In this document: positions 17,201 to 27,372 of the stretch, piece by piece | How positions within the stretch are numbered: position 1 is the first letter of the stretch | How the letters are laid out: each line of letters opens with the position of its first letter | From: Mesostigma viride | Taxonomy: Eukaryota; Streptophyta; Mesostigmatophyceae; Mesostigmatales; Mesostigmataceae | DNA length: 64,000 nucleotides | NCBI GenBank assembly: GCA_009746045.1 | Contig: RPFO01000253.1 | Span: 2,058,888-2,122,887, forward strand | Direction of reading: 5' to 3' | The notes under the pieces: generated by a model | Told to the model about the DNA's origin: nothing | Databases searched by the model: none | What the model saw: only the letters and a program-made list of their open reading frames with translations | Translations under genes and position numbers: made by a program

Positions 17201-18207
17201 TGGCCTACATGACCTCATGTACTTACCCTCCCGGTGTGAGATCTGGAACCGTATGGAAACGCCGCTAGAACCAGTTAGCGAAAGATGGATTGCATGGCTT
17301 TTCTTGGTGGGGGTGCTCAAGGGGTGCATGGCGAGGGACCTGCCTCCCTGCCAGTATTTTCCTTGGCCGCGTATGTGATCATTTGTGGTCAAATCCGAAC
17401 CATGGGCTGCATGAGTCCAGTAAATGGTCAAATGCACACGTGGTAATCATATGGAAGTGCTTTCATAGTAAGTAGCCACAAATCGTTAACACTTGAAGCA
17501 CCCATCACTTTCTTTCATTTTCCTGGAAATGCTGTAGTTCGTTAGTGTGACCTTCCTTGTTTAGCGGTTATGCATTGCATGTCGCGGCATCGTATTTGGG
17601 GAGCAAGTGCAACAACTGGTGCTCCACCACTGGTTTTGGCCCTCCGCATAGCCCCTCTTCACTTGTGTTTGGGGAAGCCTGGCATGACAATCCCAAGGCA
17701 CCATGGACTAGGGTAGTTGTAAGTAGCTGGTTATATTTTTGGAACGCATATCCCAGGTCTTTTGCCGGCGTGACCCTCGCGTCTTCTACCGCATGATGCA
17801 GAGCTCGAGACCTTTGTGCTCCTGACATGGGTGTGAGCTGTAGATCGGTGCATTGGGCTATCTCTGTGGTTTTGTAATACGGGAACACTTTGTAAAGGCC
17901 AATCGTTGCCCATGTGTACTTAGGGCTCCTTCACAGCTCTTGATTTTCTTTCTTTCCTCGGCCCATTCCTGATAACTGACCATGTCTATCCTGGGGTGGC
18001 TTTGTGCACAGGGTGCCATTTTGGCAACCTGCCAAATGGGTGGCTCGGTTGCGGGCGCACACGACGGCCAGTCATGCGGAACGGCCCATCCTGTTGCTGG
18101 CCAGCATGGATGCTGGGCACTTTGGGGATGGAGGGACGTACGGCCAGCTCAAGGAGAAAGCCGTCGATTACGCTTTCCTATCTCATGTTCTGTCACAGTC
18201 GCGGTGA
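5285..18207 (+). CDS. OPB: Oligopeptidase B-like serine peptidase (S9A), 12 exons
   Basis: Exons: 5285-5724, 7131-7474, 8276-8389, 9762-9931, 11028-11873, 12780-12908, 13439-13603, 13964-14482, 15340-15416, 15878-16094, 16783-16973 and 18012-18207. They total 3408 nt, an exact multiple of three, giving 1135 residues. Oligopeptidase B family signatures run in order: WRDEYSWMEDREDPNV, DFLYYSVEGTGNFPVLCRR, ADVVGICWV, NSKTSSEVWLL, YFVEHHAGWLYILTN, VLSAYGAYGE, GGGELGPTWH, VPFVDVLGAMMDP and VPFWQPAKWV. The inferred catalytic triad is Ser984 (AHSAGG), Asp1069 (LDDTRVPFW) and His1107 (DAGHFG). Family knowledge: the enzyme cleaves peptides after Arg/Lys. The protein is about 400 residues longer than usual because of low-complexity insertions in exons 2, 5 and 8 and an Arg-rich N-terminus that could be an organelle presequence. 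The nucleophile elbow has Ala where Gly is usual. Confidence 0.93.
5703..5858 (+). repeat. Tandem duplication of OPB exon 1 end plus its 5' splice site
   Basis: A segment of about 77 bp is present twice: 5703-5778 and 5779-5858. Both copies contain CAACATTTACCCGGA followed by a GTAA donor. The first donor (5725) keeps the frame. The second (5803, GTAAGG, closer to consensus) would retain an in-frame TAA at 5726-5728, so it is a decoy. Confidence 0.85.
5930..6080 (+). repeat. 12-bp minisatellite in OPB intron 1
   Basis: Tandem 12-bp units of the TTGAGAGGTTGG/TTGAGAGGTTGA type, about a dozen copies with A/G variation. Intron 1 (5725-7130) otherwise holds a pair of GGGCCAGTCGGCCCG segments near 6788 and 6874, and nothing coding. 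Confidence 0.8.
8660..9040 (+). repeat. Two short tandem arrays in OPB intron 3
   Basis: At 8660-8750 a roughly 33-bp unit built on GAAGTTGGCGCTCTGGTTTC occurs three times. At about 8927-9040 a 25-bp unit with the core CATCTCTGGAACATGGTCCA occurs five times. A third short repeat, GACTAGCGCGATGTGCCTC, occurs two to three times at 9488-9556. All lie within the intron 8390-9761. Confidence 0.8.
10537..10992 (+). repeat. Pyrimidine (CCTCCCT)n array in OPB intron 4
   Basis: About 455 bp of CCCT units irregularly interspersed with CCT units. It ends 35 bp before the acceptor at 11026-11027. In the pre-mRNA it is a very long polypyrimidine tract next to the 3' splice site. Long Leu/Pro/Ser or Gly/Arg frames through it are artefacts. 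Confidence 0.9.
12560..12760 (+). repeat. 11-bp minisatellite just upstream of OPB exon 6
   Basis: About 16 tandem copies of TTGCCTGCTGG lie directly upstream of the acceptor at 12778-12779. The acceptor region itself (GCTTGCCTGCTCGCGTGC) looks like a diverged unit, so the array may have grown from it or over it. Confidence 0.85.
13178..13222 (+). repeat. (AAT)n microsatellite in OPB intron 6
   Basis: A short AAT trinucleotide run with GAT interruptions lies inside the intron 12909-13438. Nothing else is recognisable in that intron. Confidence 0.85.
14471..14660 (+). repeat. Array built from OPB exon 8 end and its donor
   Basis: Six roughly 31-bp units contain TATGGAGAGGTGCGTG or close variants. 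The first unit is the real exon end and donor (14482/14483). Later units, including an almost exact copy near 14531-14556, reproduce exon end, donor and following bases. Reading through the first donor meets an in-frame TGA after VRVI, so only the first donor is productive. Confidence 0.85.
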
Positions 18208-18218
18208 CGCTTCCTGCA

Positions 18219-18234
18219 ATAAACATGAAATAAA
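18219..18234 (+). promoter_or_regulatory. Possible polyadenylation signals of OPB
   Basis: Two AATAAA hexamers, at 18219-18224 and 18229-18234, lie 12 and 22 bases after the TGA stop. If this lineage uses AATAAA, the 3' UTR would be very short. Confidence 0.4.
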
Positions 18235-18250
18235 CATGAATTAATTAATT

Positions 18251-18983
18251 GATTAACACGTAACAGCGATAACAATGAAATAAATTGCCATGAAATAAAC
18301 ATGTGCCTGAGCATGCATACTGCATGTAGTTTGAATTAATTGGCTTTTGCCAAGACACCATTTATATGTGCACGAGTTTGGGATCCACTGCTGTCTAGTG
18401 GGCTAGCTAGTCCAATTTACAGCAACACCGCATATGCCTATCCCAAGGCTGTCATTTAGTACTAGCATGTGTGGCCCGCGCGCAGCTAGCGTCGGGCCGC
18501 CATCCGCCGGACTTTCCGTGATAGGCTAGCTAGGTATGGACATGTTATACGGGCTACCGGCCTTAGACGGGACAGGCTCACGCCCGGACCGCCTCCTGGT
18601 TTGTCTGTATTATGGATGATTAACACGTATAACGGCGATAACAATGAAATAAATTGCCATGAAATAAACATGTGCCTGAGCATGCATACTGCATGTAGTT
18701 TGAATTAATTGGCTTTTGCCAAGACACCATTTATATGTGCGAGTTTGGGATCCACTGCTGTCTAGTGGGCTAGCTAGTCCAATTTACAGCAACACCGCAT
18801 ATGCCTATCCCAAGCCTGTCATTTAGTACTAGCATGTGTGGCCCGCGCGCAGCTAGCGTCGGGCCGCCATCCGCCGGACTTTCCGTGATAGGCTAGCTAG
18901 GTATGGACATGTTATACGGGCTACCGGCCTTAGACGGGACAGGCTCACGCCCGGACCGCCTCCTGGTTTGTCTGTAATATGGA
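18251..18983. repeat. 367-bp tandem duplication
   Basis: Two head-to-tail copies, 18251-18617 and 18618-18983, differ by only a handful of substitutions and small indels. The unit has an AT-rich left half with AATAAA-like motifs, and a GC-rich right half with a possible hairpin (GGCCCG...CGGGCC, 18473-18498 and its copy). It lies directly downstream of OPB. No coding frame is convincing. Confidence 0.9.
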
Positions 18984-19420
18984 GGCAGATGACTTGTAAA
19001 GACAGGTGGCAGACGGTTATGAAGGACACTACGTACCCCAAGTCGGTGGCGGCTCCACGCGTGACCCAGTTTGGAAACCATCTAGGTAGTGATTCGGGCC
19101 GTGATGCCCGCAACGTACGTCCTGTAACTAGAACTTAGATAGCTATAGATCCATCCGCCCCATCCCATGCATATCCATCCCATTGAGGACTTATGCTCAC
19201 GTGACGCAGTCTACGTGTAAATCAATCAATTAATTTAATTGTGACATTCATTCATGCACAATCATTCATTCACGCGCCTACATGGTTGGGAGAGTCACGG
19301 GGTACAGAAGCCGAGGCCTATAGGTCACCTGAAACCTGCTGTTTCTTGGAACAAGGGTCGACAAAGTAGAATATATGAGCTCATGTACATGATGTATGTG
19401 GGGGCCATGCTCCTAGTAGC
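18984..19420. other. Intergenic between convergent gene ends
   Basis: About 440 bp lie between the 367-bp duplication and the stop of the minus-strand channel gene. There is a TTAATTTAATT-rich stretch near 19220-19240. Nothing else is recognisable. Confidence 0.5.
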
Positions 19421-22400
19421 TCACGAGCCGCCCACTATCCCCGCCCCCGCCTCCTTGACCGCACCAGCCACCCTTGTCAATACTGCTGACTTGGCCTTGA
19501 GGAACGTGGCATCGGACACCCAGCTGTTGGTGTCCACGAGCACGAGCAGCTCAGGCCCCTGGGGGGTGATCCCGTTGAGTGTGGCCTGCACAAGCATGGC
19601 ATCGGATGTGAAGTCTTTTTCCGAGGGCAGTGCGTGCAGCGAGGCCTCGATCGCGCCGCACACGTGCTCCACCTTGTCTGTGTCCTCAGGTCTGCATGTG
19701 TGCATGCATGACATTTAAATTATCGATGAATTTCCACAAAGGATGCCAGATCGACGTCAAGAAAACAACGATAGAAATCAGATGTCGTGCCACATGCATA
19801 CGTCACACATGCAACGGAGCCACGTGATTTGAGAAGTTGATGTCCATGTTCTCCGGCCTGTCCAAATTGGTCACATGAATTATGCAACGGTTGCCTTTTT
19901 ATAGCATAAGCTACTATGCATCAGCCTACCTATTGTATTGCATGGCTGTATCGCGCCCACAGTGTTGCGTCCCGACACCATGCTGCGGAGCGAGCGCTCT
20001 GTGGCCTGCCCACTCGTGGCAGCGAGAGAAGCTAGGGCACCCTCCCTCCTTCTTGTTGTCTATAGGGGTTGAAGGTTCCTTTACTCTGTATTGGCGCCCA
20101 CGTGATGCAGTCACGTGCTTATAATTTTTTAAATAGGTACTCTACCATGTCTGCTGTCCACAGTGCCCACTTTGCATGGGCCAAAAGGCTCATGCATTTC
20201 TGTGCCGTGACGTGGCCGCGCACCTGGACACACAAGTGCAGGCTTACCGGGCCCCACCTCAAGAGACGTAAAGGTGGGTAGCATTCACTCCTCCGACCGA
20301 CCAGGGGTGAGCCCTCGATCCAGGTCCCATGCTGATGCATTATAAGGCATCATAATGATGACACGCAACAGGGTCTGATACCCTGCAGGCGCAGGATGCA
20401 GGCGTCGTGACCCCATCCACCTGCTCAATGACTGGCGCAGGGCTGGAGATGTCCAGGGGAACACTTGGCCCCATGCAATAATGGCCAACATTCCGGTGGT
20501 TCAGTCTTTCTCGACCCCAGCTAGGGCCGGGAATGACAAACTTCTTCAACCCTGGAGCGAGACAAGCACCCACCTCAGCTTGCAAGGAGAGCCCCTGATG
20601 AGGTCACTGTAGTTCCCCACTGATGAGGTCACTGTAGTTCCCCACTGATGAGGTCACTGTAGTTCCCCACTGATGAGGTCACTGTAACTCCCCACATGCC
20701 CACCCACGTGTTGACCAGCCCACATGCACATTGCCTTTGAGGGCACATGGACAACTCACATGCCGTAGCTCCCCCACCCCCAAACGCCATGCTCCCCACC
20801 ACCCCTGCACCAACCCACAAATGCACCCACCCGTACCCCGCCCGCCTGGCCCCCCACCCTCCAAACCGGCGCCCAGAATTCTTACATGCGTTGGGCTCGA
20901 CGATTCTGCTAGCAGAAGGACATCAGGGCCGGATGTGGAAATCCAGCAGACACTGCCGTGTAACATTGAATTACGCAGAATGCGCACACACAACTTACAG
21001 GCAACCACAATAAATGTAAAGTGTGTCAGCATTCACCCGCCCCCCCGCCCCCCGTCCCGCCCCGCCCCGCCCCGCCCCGCCCCGCCCCGCCCCGCCCCGC
21101 CCCGCCCCGCCCCGCCCCGCCCGCCCGCCCCGCCCGCCCCGCCCCGCCCCGCCCCGCCCCGCCCCGCCCCCCCGCCCCGCCCCGCCCCGCCCCGCCCCGC
21201 CCCGCCCCGCCCCGCCCCGCCCCGCCCCGCCCCGCCCCGCCCCGCCCCGCCCGCCCCGCCCCGCCCCGCCCCGCCCGCCCCGCCCCGCCCCGCCCCGCCC
21301 CGCCCGCCCCGCCCCGCCCCGCCCCGCCCCGCCCCGCCCCGCCGCCCCGCCCCGCCCCGCCCGCCCCGCCCCGCCCCGCCCGCCCCGCCCCGCCCCGCCC
21401 CGCCCCCCCGCCGCCCCGCCCCGCCCGCCCCGCCCCGCCCCGCCCCGCCCCGCCCGCCCCGCCCCGCCCCGCCCCGCCCCGCCCCGCCCCGCCCGCCCCG
21501 CCCCGCCCGCCCCGCCCCGCCCCGCCCCGCCCGCGCCCCGCCCCGCCCCGCCCCGCCCTGCCCCACCCCCTATACATACCCGTGTGCCAGCACCCACCGC
21601 AGTGTGACCTTTTCCTGCACGCGTCGGAAGTGGCGCCGGCTCTCGTTGACCACCGCCGCTTTGATGATGTTGTTGCACGGCACGAAGATGGTTGCACCTT
21701 CCGCGGAACGGATGACGATCTGTTGCAGCGACAGGAAGTCGACTGTGCCCTCGAACATGCCATCTGCATCACACGGGGAAGGGCGGAAGAGAGTGATCGA
21801 TTCATTCGCTGATCAACCTGTTGCAGGGACAAGAACTTCACTTCGCCCTCAAATACGCCGTCCGCGTAACAAGGGGGGATGCATCAGACGACATGCTGGT
21901 TGCACACCAGGAGTGGCAGTGGCGGAGGTCGTTCATAAGAAAACTTGCGCATAACAAACTGTGCAAGAAAATGTGCAAGTTGCTTGATGCCCATGTGCAA
22001 GCAGACAGGAAAAGGGAAAAGTAGTAGTACAGATGTCAAGAGACGGCAAGAGCCAAGATGCGGCAGCTCATTGTGGTCGGCTTCGGACATGTCCGTAAGG
22101 GCACTACCCAAGGGCACTATCCATGTGCAGTGAACAGCCAAAGGTCCCTCCTACTGAAGGATTATGAGCATATATACTGTACCCAGCCATATATAACCCT
22201 ACCTGGTTAGCATATTAAACTTATGCGTGTAAATCCCACGAGCGTACAGGAAATAGCCTCCCATGCGTGAGAACACGTCAATAGATAGCATCATGCTGCT
22301 CTGCAGCACGGCCATGGCACCCACAATTATGTTGGATCATCAATAGATAGCATCATGGGTAGATAGACCAACATAGATTTTTATTAATAGATAGACCATC

Positions 22401-25400
22401 CCGCCTGTGGACCGATTGCAGACCCCCCACCTGTGGAGCGGATGTAGTCTCCCACGTCAAAGTCCTTCTGCAGCATGATCATGGCCCCTGCCATAATGTT
22501 GGCCACCACGCCCTGGGTGCCGATCGACAGCACCACGCTGAAGAACCCGGAGAGGGTAAGCAGCATGCGCACGTCGAAGCCGGCGATGTGCAGCGTGGCG
22601 ATGAAGGAGGCGACGATCGTGAGGAAACGGAGGATCTGGAACAGGTTCCTGCGTGCAGAAAGTCGCAATCAATGAGACATGCAGTATACAGTAAGGGTAT
22701 GGCTTACCCTAAAGTAATCCCATGCTCACACGGGTCATATTGCACCCGCAGGGGATGCCGGATCGTTTTGACGGGTCGGATTGTGCACCCGGTGGCATGC
22801 CTGAGGCATGAGGGAAGGGGGGGGTCTCTGCCCCCCTGCCCGCTGTGCACACTCATGTGGTGCTCCGTGACTCCCCAACGGGAGCACGTGTTTAATTCAT
22901 TCAAATTAATTAATCAAGTATTGATTGATTTATTAAGGATATGGTTGTGGGTACATGTGTGTGTCTGTTTTTGGACATGAGCGCATTAAGCGTGCATGGG
23001 TGTGAGGATGCGGAGGATCGGGACGAGGTTCCTGGACGGTATAGATCATGCAGGCATGGATGTGGCGGCCGCATCATTGATATGCGCAAGTGTGGTCAAA
23101 CGTGCACGAGAGTGAGGACGCGAAGGACTTTCAAGGGGCTCCACAGGGAACATCCATGGCAGCCTATGCGTGGTGTGCGGACCGTGAATGATTATCGACC
23201 TGGATTTGTGTGTCCGAGCGGGCATGAGTGCGGGGGGGTGAGGAAGTGAAGAATCGGGAACTATTAGTTTACTGTGTGCATGAGGGTATGATGGATTGTT
23301 TCTTCATTTGTGTGTGTTTGTGTGTGTTTGTGTGTGTTTGTGTGTGTTTGTGAGTGTTTGTATGTGTTTGTGTGTGTTTGTGTGTGTTTGTGTGTGTTTG
23401 TGTGTGTTTGTGTGTGTTTGTGTGTGTTTGTGTGTGTCCGTGTATGTCCGTGTGTGTCTGTGTGTGTCTGTGTGTGTCTGTGTGTGTCTGTGTTTGTGTC
23501 TGTGTGTGTGTGTCTGCGTTTGTGTCCGTGCGTGCGTGTGTGGGGCGCATGAGGAGGCAACGACTTGTGCATAGGCTCCTAAGCATCCACCCACTAGATA
23601 GCCACGACATTGTTCTACCACAGCGCTCCCACCCACTAGATTCATTCCTTGGCGTGGTCGCTTAAATCCACCACCGCCACTGACCCACTTCACAAACACG
23701 ACCCCACCCACTTGATGGTCAGGTCACCATGTTGCTCTACCACCCCTCTCAATTGATGGTCAGGTCACGGTTGTTGCTCTACCGCCCCTCCCACTTGATG
23801 GTCAGGTCACGGTTGTTGCTCTACCACCCCTCCCACTTGATGGTCAGGTCACGGTTGTTGCTCTACCACCCCTCCCACTTGATGGCCAGGTCACGGTTGT
23901 TGCTCTACCACCCCTCCCACTTGATGGTCAGGTCACGGTTGTTGCTCTACCACCCCTCCCACTTGATGGCCAGGTCACGGTTGTTGCTCTACCAACCCTC
24001 CCACGTGATGGTCAGGTCACCATGTTGCTCTACCACCCCTCCCACTTGATGGCCAGGTCACGGTTGTTGCTCTACCACCCCTCCCACTTGATGGTCAGGT
24101 CACCATGTTGCTCTACCACCCCTCCCACTTGATGGTCAGGTCACGGTTGTTGCTCTACCACCCCTCCCACTTGATGGTCAGGTCACGGTTGTTGAGCTAC
24201 CGCCCCACCCACTTGATGGTCAGGTCACCATGTTGCTCTACCACCCCTCCCACTTGATGGTCAGGTCACGGTTGTTGAGCTACCGCCCCACCCACTTGAT
24301 GGTCACGATGTTGTTCTTCACGGCCAGATCGCCCCGCTGCGAGCGCCACTCGATGGTTTCGAAGTACAAGTTCTCCCACGTGAGGAGGACCCAGGAGGCA
24401 AACGCGCCGGCCGCCAGCTTTAGCCCCACACGCGCATATTCGCCAAATGCGTGCAAGGGGCTCTCCATCTGCGGCACCGACAGCAATCAAGGGGAAAGAG
24501 TGCACATGGACACAAGTACGTATATGCTAGAGGCGTACATAAGATGAGTAGTGCAGGGGGCTCTCCATTGCCGGCATGACATCACAAGGGACACACACAT
24601 GATCAGGACTAAGGGTGGAACGCTTGCTAACAAAAGGACTTGGACCCCAAGAAATAAGGATGGGAACTAAGGATGGAAACTAAGGATGGAACGCTTGCTA
24701 ACAAAAGGACTTGGATCCCAAGAAATAAATATAAGAGGGGGCTCTAGCCGTCTGCCAACCGAAACCCAATAGGGAAAACCATATAGACTGATTGAAGGTT
24801 ATCATTCAAACAGATACGTGCACAAACAGAAACGATTATATCAGGGGGGCCCTTCACCTGCTACATGAGACGCGGAAACATAAGCACAAATACAACCACA
24901 CGACAACCGTTTTAGACTGAATACACAGAAAAGTTATGAAGCACGGACCCAGCGATCTGGAGAAGCAACCTACGGAAGAGCTCTCTCCATCTGGCACGCA
25001 GCGCAAGGTATAACGGCACAGGCTACTACGTGTTTGTGCACAAAGGGATGTCTTGAACAAATACGCTCCATTCGAAACAGAGGGTGAGAGGCGTGAATGA
25101 TGGTAGAATGCACAGCACGAACACAGGAAGAGGATGTTTCAGAGGCAAGAGGGTTGGAGTGAGGCAAGAGGGTTGGAGCGAGGCAAGAGGGTTGGAGTGA
25201 GGCAAGAGGGTTGGAGTGAGGCAAGAGGGTTGGAGTGAGGCAAGAGGGTCGGAGTGAGGCAAGAGGGTTGGAGTGAGGCAAGAGGGTTGGAATGAGGCAA
25301 GAGGGTTGGAGTGAGGCAAGAGGGTTGGAGTGAGGCAAGAGGGTTGGAGTGAGGCAAGAGGGTTGGAGTGAGGCAAGAGGGTTGGAGTGAGGCAAGACGG

Positions 25401-27372
25401 TTGGAGTGAGGCAAGAGGGTTGGAGTGAGGCAAGAGGGTTGGAGTGAGGCAAGAGGGTTGGAGTGAGGCAAGTGGGTTGGAGTGAGGCAAGAGAGAGGGT
25501 TGGAGTGAGGCAAGAGGGTTGGACGGTCAGACAAGAGGGTTGGAGTGAGGCAAGAGGGTTGGAGTGAGGCAAGAGGGTTGGAGTGAGGCAAGAGGGTTGG
25601 AGTGAGGCAAGGGGGTTGGAGAGTGGCAAGAGGGTTGGAGAGTGGCAAGAGGGTTGGAGGCAAGAGGGTGGAGTGAGGCAAGAGGGTTGGAGTGAGGCAA
25701 GACGGTTGGAGTGAGGCAAGAGGGTGGAGTGAGGCAAGAGGGTTGGAGTGAGGCAAGAGGGCTCGAGTGAACATCCGATCATATAAATGAGGCAGTGACA
25801 TACCTTCACTCCATGTAGACTATTTATAGCCATAAAGACCATCAACGAACAATACCATGGTGCTCATGCCCACGAAACCCCATATTTCCATGAAATCATT
25901 CCCATGCAGAATCAATTCTACGAAGTCCCTGAATATTCCCCTTAACTACCACTAGGTCCCTCACTAACTTGTCAGCCAGCCTCATACAGCATCATAATTA
26001 TATGTGGGGAGGTAGGGATCAAGGGGGAGATGGAAGTACAGATGGAGGTGGGGGATTGGGGGGGGAGGGGGGCAAGGTTATTGCTCAGTACATGGAGGCA
26101 AGGTATATTGAGGCATAGCTGGGGAGGGGGACGGACAGAGGGAGAGAGAGGGGAAAGGACAGGGTTTGGGGGGGGTGAGGGGGAGAGAGAGGCTAAGTTA
26201 TTACAGCACTCCCTGCCCATCGTAGACAGCAAATAACCCTATGCACGGATGCCAGGCAAGGCTACGGCAATGAGCAATCTCGAAAAGGATTAAGTGCTTT
26301 CTTTAAGTGCTTTCTTGAATTTCACATACACAGGCTCCCCGCGACCGCGCTGTTCAAGGCCTTGGAGTAAAGCTAGGTTTAGGCTAGCAAGGAGCTTGTC
26401 ATATGCCTGGCCATTCATTGAAAATGACCCTTCACATGTGATCTTTCAACAAATCCTTACAACTACTTATGCGTGACGGCCCTTGCCTCGTAGTGCATCG
26501 ATAAAATGCAGTATGCACGGAAATTGCATCGGACTGGCCAAATTTTAAGAAAACATATCTTGCTTTACATGATCATCATAACATATACAAGGTAGGTATA
26601 ACTTACACTAGGAAAGGCCTAACCAAAAGAAGCTCCCCTGGCAAGTTTTCATTTGTCTCCAAATTGAAACTTGTCACCAATGGAAAAGAAAACGATGAGA
26701 CAAAGCACAACGCACCGCAATGCCCGCCGCTGGCAGTATGAAGGCCCGAATAATGTCCTGGCCATAGATAGCGCAGGCGAACCAGGTCAGAAAAAACGCG
26801 GGCATCCGTAACCGCCTGCACAGCTTTGCCCACATGACGCTTCGATGAGCCGCGCGGAGAGTTTCGTATTGGGCGGTGCCCGCGGAGGGGTAGAAATCTT
26901 CGAGCGTTTCAATGAATTTGTCGAGCTTGTCTTCGTCAAGTGCCACCCGCTTGGAAGATAAACCCATCGCATACCAAACAGCCGCTGCCGGTATCGCAGA
27001 CACCGCCATGCAGAGTACCACGAGGCTGGCATAGCCAATAGGATCGGGCAGAGGCCTGAGCGCGCTGCCGATATTGCCGGAGGCAACGACGGTCGCACTT
27101 GTCACGTTTTCCTTCGCGACCTTCAGGGCTTGTTGAAGGCATCGCAAAGGAGGGAACAACGGCGGGGATGTACCAATGGGACCGTAGGGAGGTTTTGACA
27201 ACAATACTGTCGAGTGTCCCCATCGCACGGGGGCTGGGTCAGCATTCCTAGCTGCACAAGATGTTTGCGGTACCCATCTCGATGAGGCGGCATGTCGGGG
27301 GATGCAAGGAGCCTGGACTTGTCGGCTAGGGCCGACGAGAAAAGAAAGCTGATGGCGCCAGAGAGCAGCCAT
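19421..27372 (-). CDS. MscS-like mechanosensitive ion channel, organelle-type (5 exons)
   Basis: Exons on the minus strand: 27372-26716, 24468-24296, 22648-22431, 21763-21598 and 19691-19421. They total 1485 nt, 494 residues plus stop, with every phase matching. Exon 1 has a basic presequence, then helices around [20 protein letters not shown] and [20 protein letters not shown]. Exon 2 adds [17 protein letters not shown]. Exon 3 carries the pore-lining helix and start of the beta domain ([20 protein letters not shown], then FDVGDYI). Exon 4 is the beta domain ([29 protein letters not shown]). Exon 5 is the C-terminal domain ending GAGIVGGS. Family knowledge: MscS/MSL channels open under membrane tension and relieve osmotic stress; presequence forms act in plastids or mitochondria. 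Exon 2 is joined through a GTGGGT donor because only that choice restores the frame. Confidence 0.92.
20593..20697. repeat. 25-bp tandem repeat, 4 copies, MSL intron 4
   Basis: Four nearly identical units with the core TGATGAGGTCACTGTAGTTC and period 25 lie inside the intron between exons 4 and 5 of the channel gene. Confidence 0.9.
21054..21570. repeat. (CCCCG)n array, G-quadruplex-prone on the transcribed RNA
   Basis: About 515 bp of CCCCG pentamers with occasional one- to two-base slips. It begins about 28 bp downstream of the exon 4 donor in transcript direction. Because the gene is on the minus strand, the pre-mRNA carries about 100 GGGG runs. The long Pro/Arg/Ala and Gly/Arg frames through it are artefacts. 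Confidence 0.95.
21803..21880 (-). pseudogene. Decayed partial copy of MSL exon 4
   Basis: The minus strand reads [15 protein letters not shown], matching the exon 4 start [14 protein letters not shown]. It lies about 100 bp upstream of exon 4 in transcript order. The acceptor AG is lost (GCGGAC in place of GCAGAT), so it should not be spliced as the true exon is. Confidence 0.75.
22721..22916 (+). mobile_element. 5'-truncated relative of the ORF1-only LINE (3' end only)
   Basis: About 195 bp align with the last 200 bp of the elements at 30757-32742 and 32939-34925. It keeps CATGCTCAC, a GCATGCC-loop-GGCATG hairpin, GGTCTCTGCC and the terminal block GTGCTCC...GGAGCAC (22860-22887) before a (TTAA)-like tail. 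It sits in MSL intron 2, antisense to the gene. 5' truncation with a retained 3' end is typical of target-primed reverse transcription. No target-site duplication is clear. Confidence 0.8.
22990..23270 (-). repeat. Two to three decayed copies of the MSL exon 3 edge
   Basis: Segments at about 23004-23045, 23110-23140 and 23236-23265 resemble the exon 3 start (22612-22655, GTGAGGAAACGGAGGATCTG on the plus strand). Spacing is about 110-120 bp. The minus strand of the best copy reads [11 protein letters not shown] against the exon's [11 protein letters not shown]. Confidence 0.55.
23295..23545. repeat. (GTGTGTTT)n / (GTGTGTCT)n microsatellite
   Basis: An eight-base unit lies within MSL intron 2 and shifts from GTTTGTGT to GTCTGTGT along its length. 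Cys/Val and Thr/His frames through it are artefacts. Confidence 0.9.
23714..24300 (-). repeat. 42-bp array made of MSL exon 2 end plus donor, 14 copies
   Basis: About 14 tandem units of 41-42 bp directly follow exon 2 in transcript order. Each carries the exon-end block ACCATCAAGTGG followed by GAGGGG or GTGGGG, then a filler ending AACAACCGTGACCT that itself resembles the exon's AACAACATCGTGACC. The exon's own end (24310-24292) is the first member. The GT of AA|GTGGG is kept in every unit, so 14 cryptic donors follow the true one. Confidence 0.9.
24600..24720. repeat. Short direct repeats, MSL intron 1
   Basis: GGAACGCTTGCTAACAAAAG occurs twice (about 24617 and 24689), with repeats of ACTAAGGATGGAA between. 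The region is intronic. Confidence 0.7.
25140..25775. repeat. 19-bp minisatellite, about 33 copies, MSL intron 1
   Basis: The unit is AGGCAAGAGGGTTGGAGTG with sporadic substitutions and a few partial units near 25495-25740. It lies within the 2.2-kb intron between exons 1 and 2. The long Ser/Leu/Pro frames on the minus strand are artefacts. Confidence 0.92.

Noticed and set aside
20731-21954. Long Pro/Arg/Ala and Gly/Arg open frames on both strands
   Set aside because: All derive from the (CCCCG)n array; the real exon there is the short MSL exon 21763-21598.
23714-24300. CRISPR-like array
   Set aside because: Units are contiguous with no unique spacers, and the genome is eukaryotic; it is a tandem satellite derived from an exon end.
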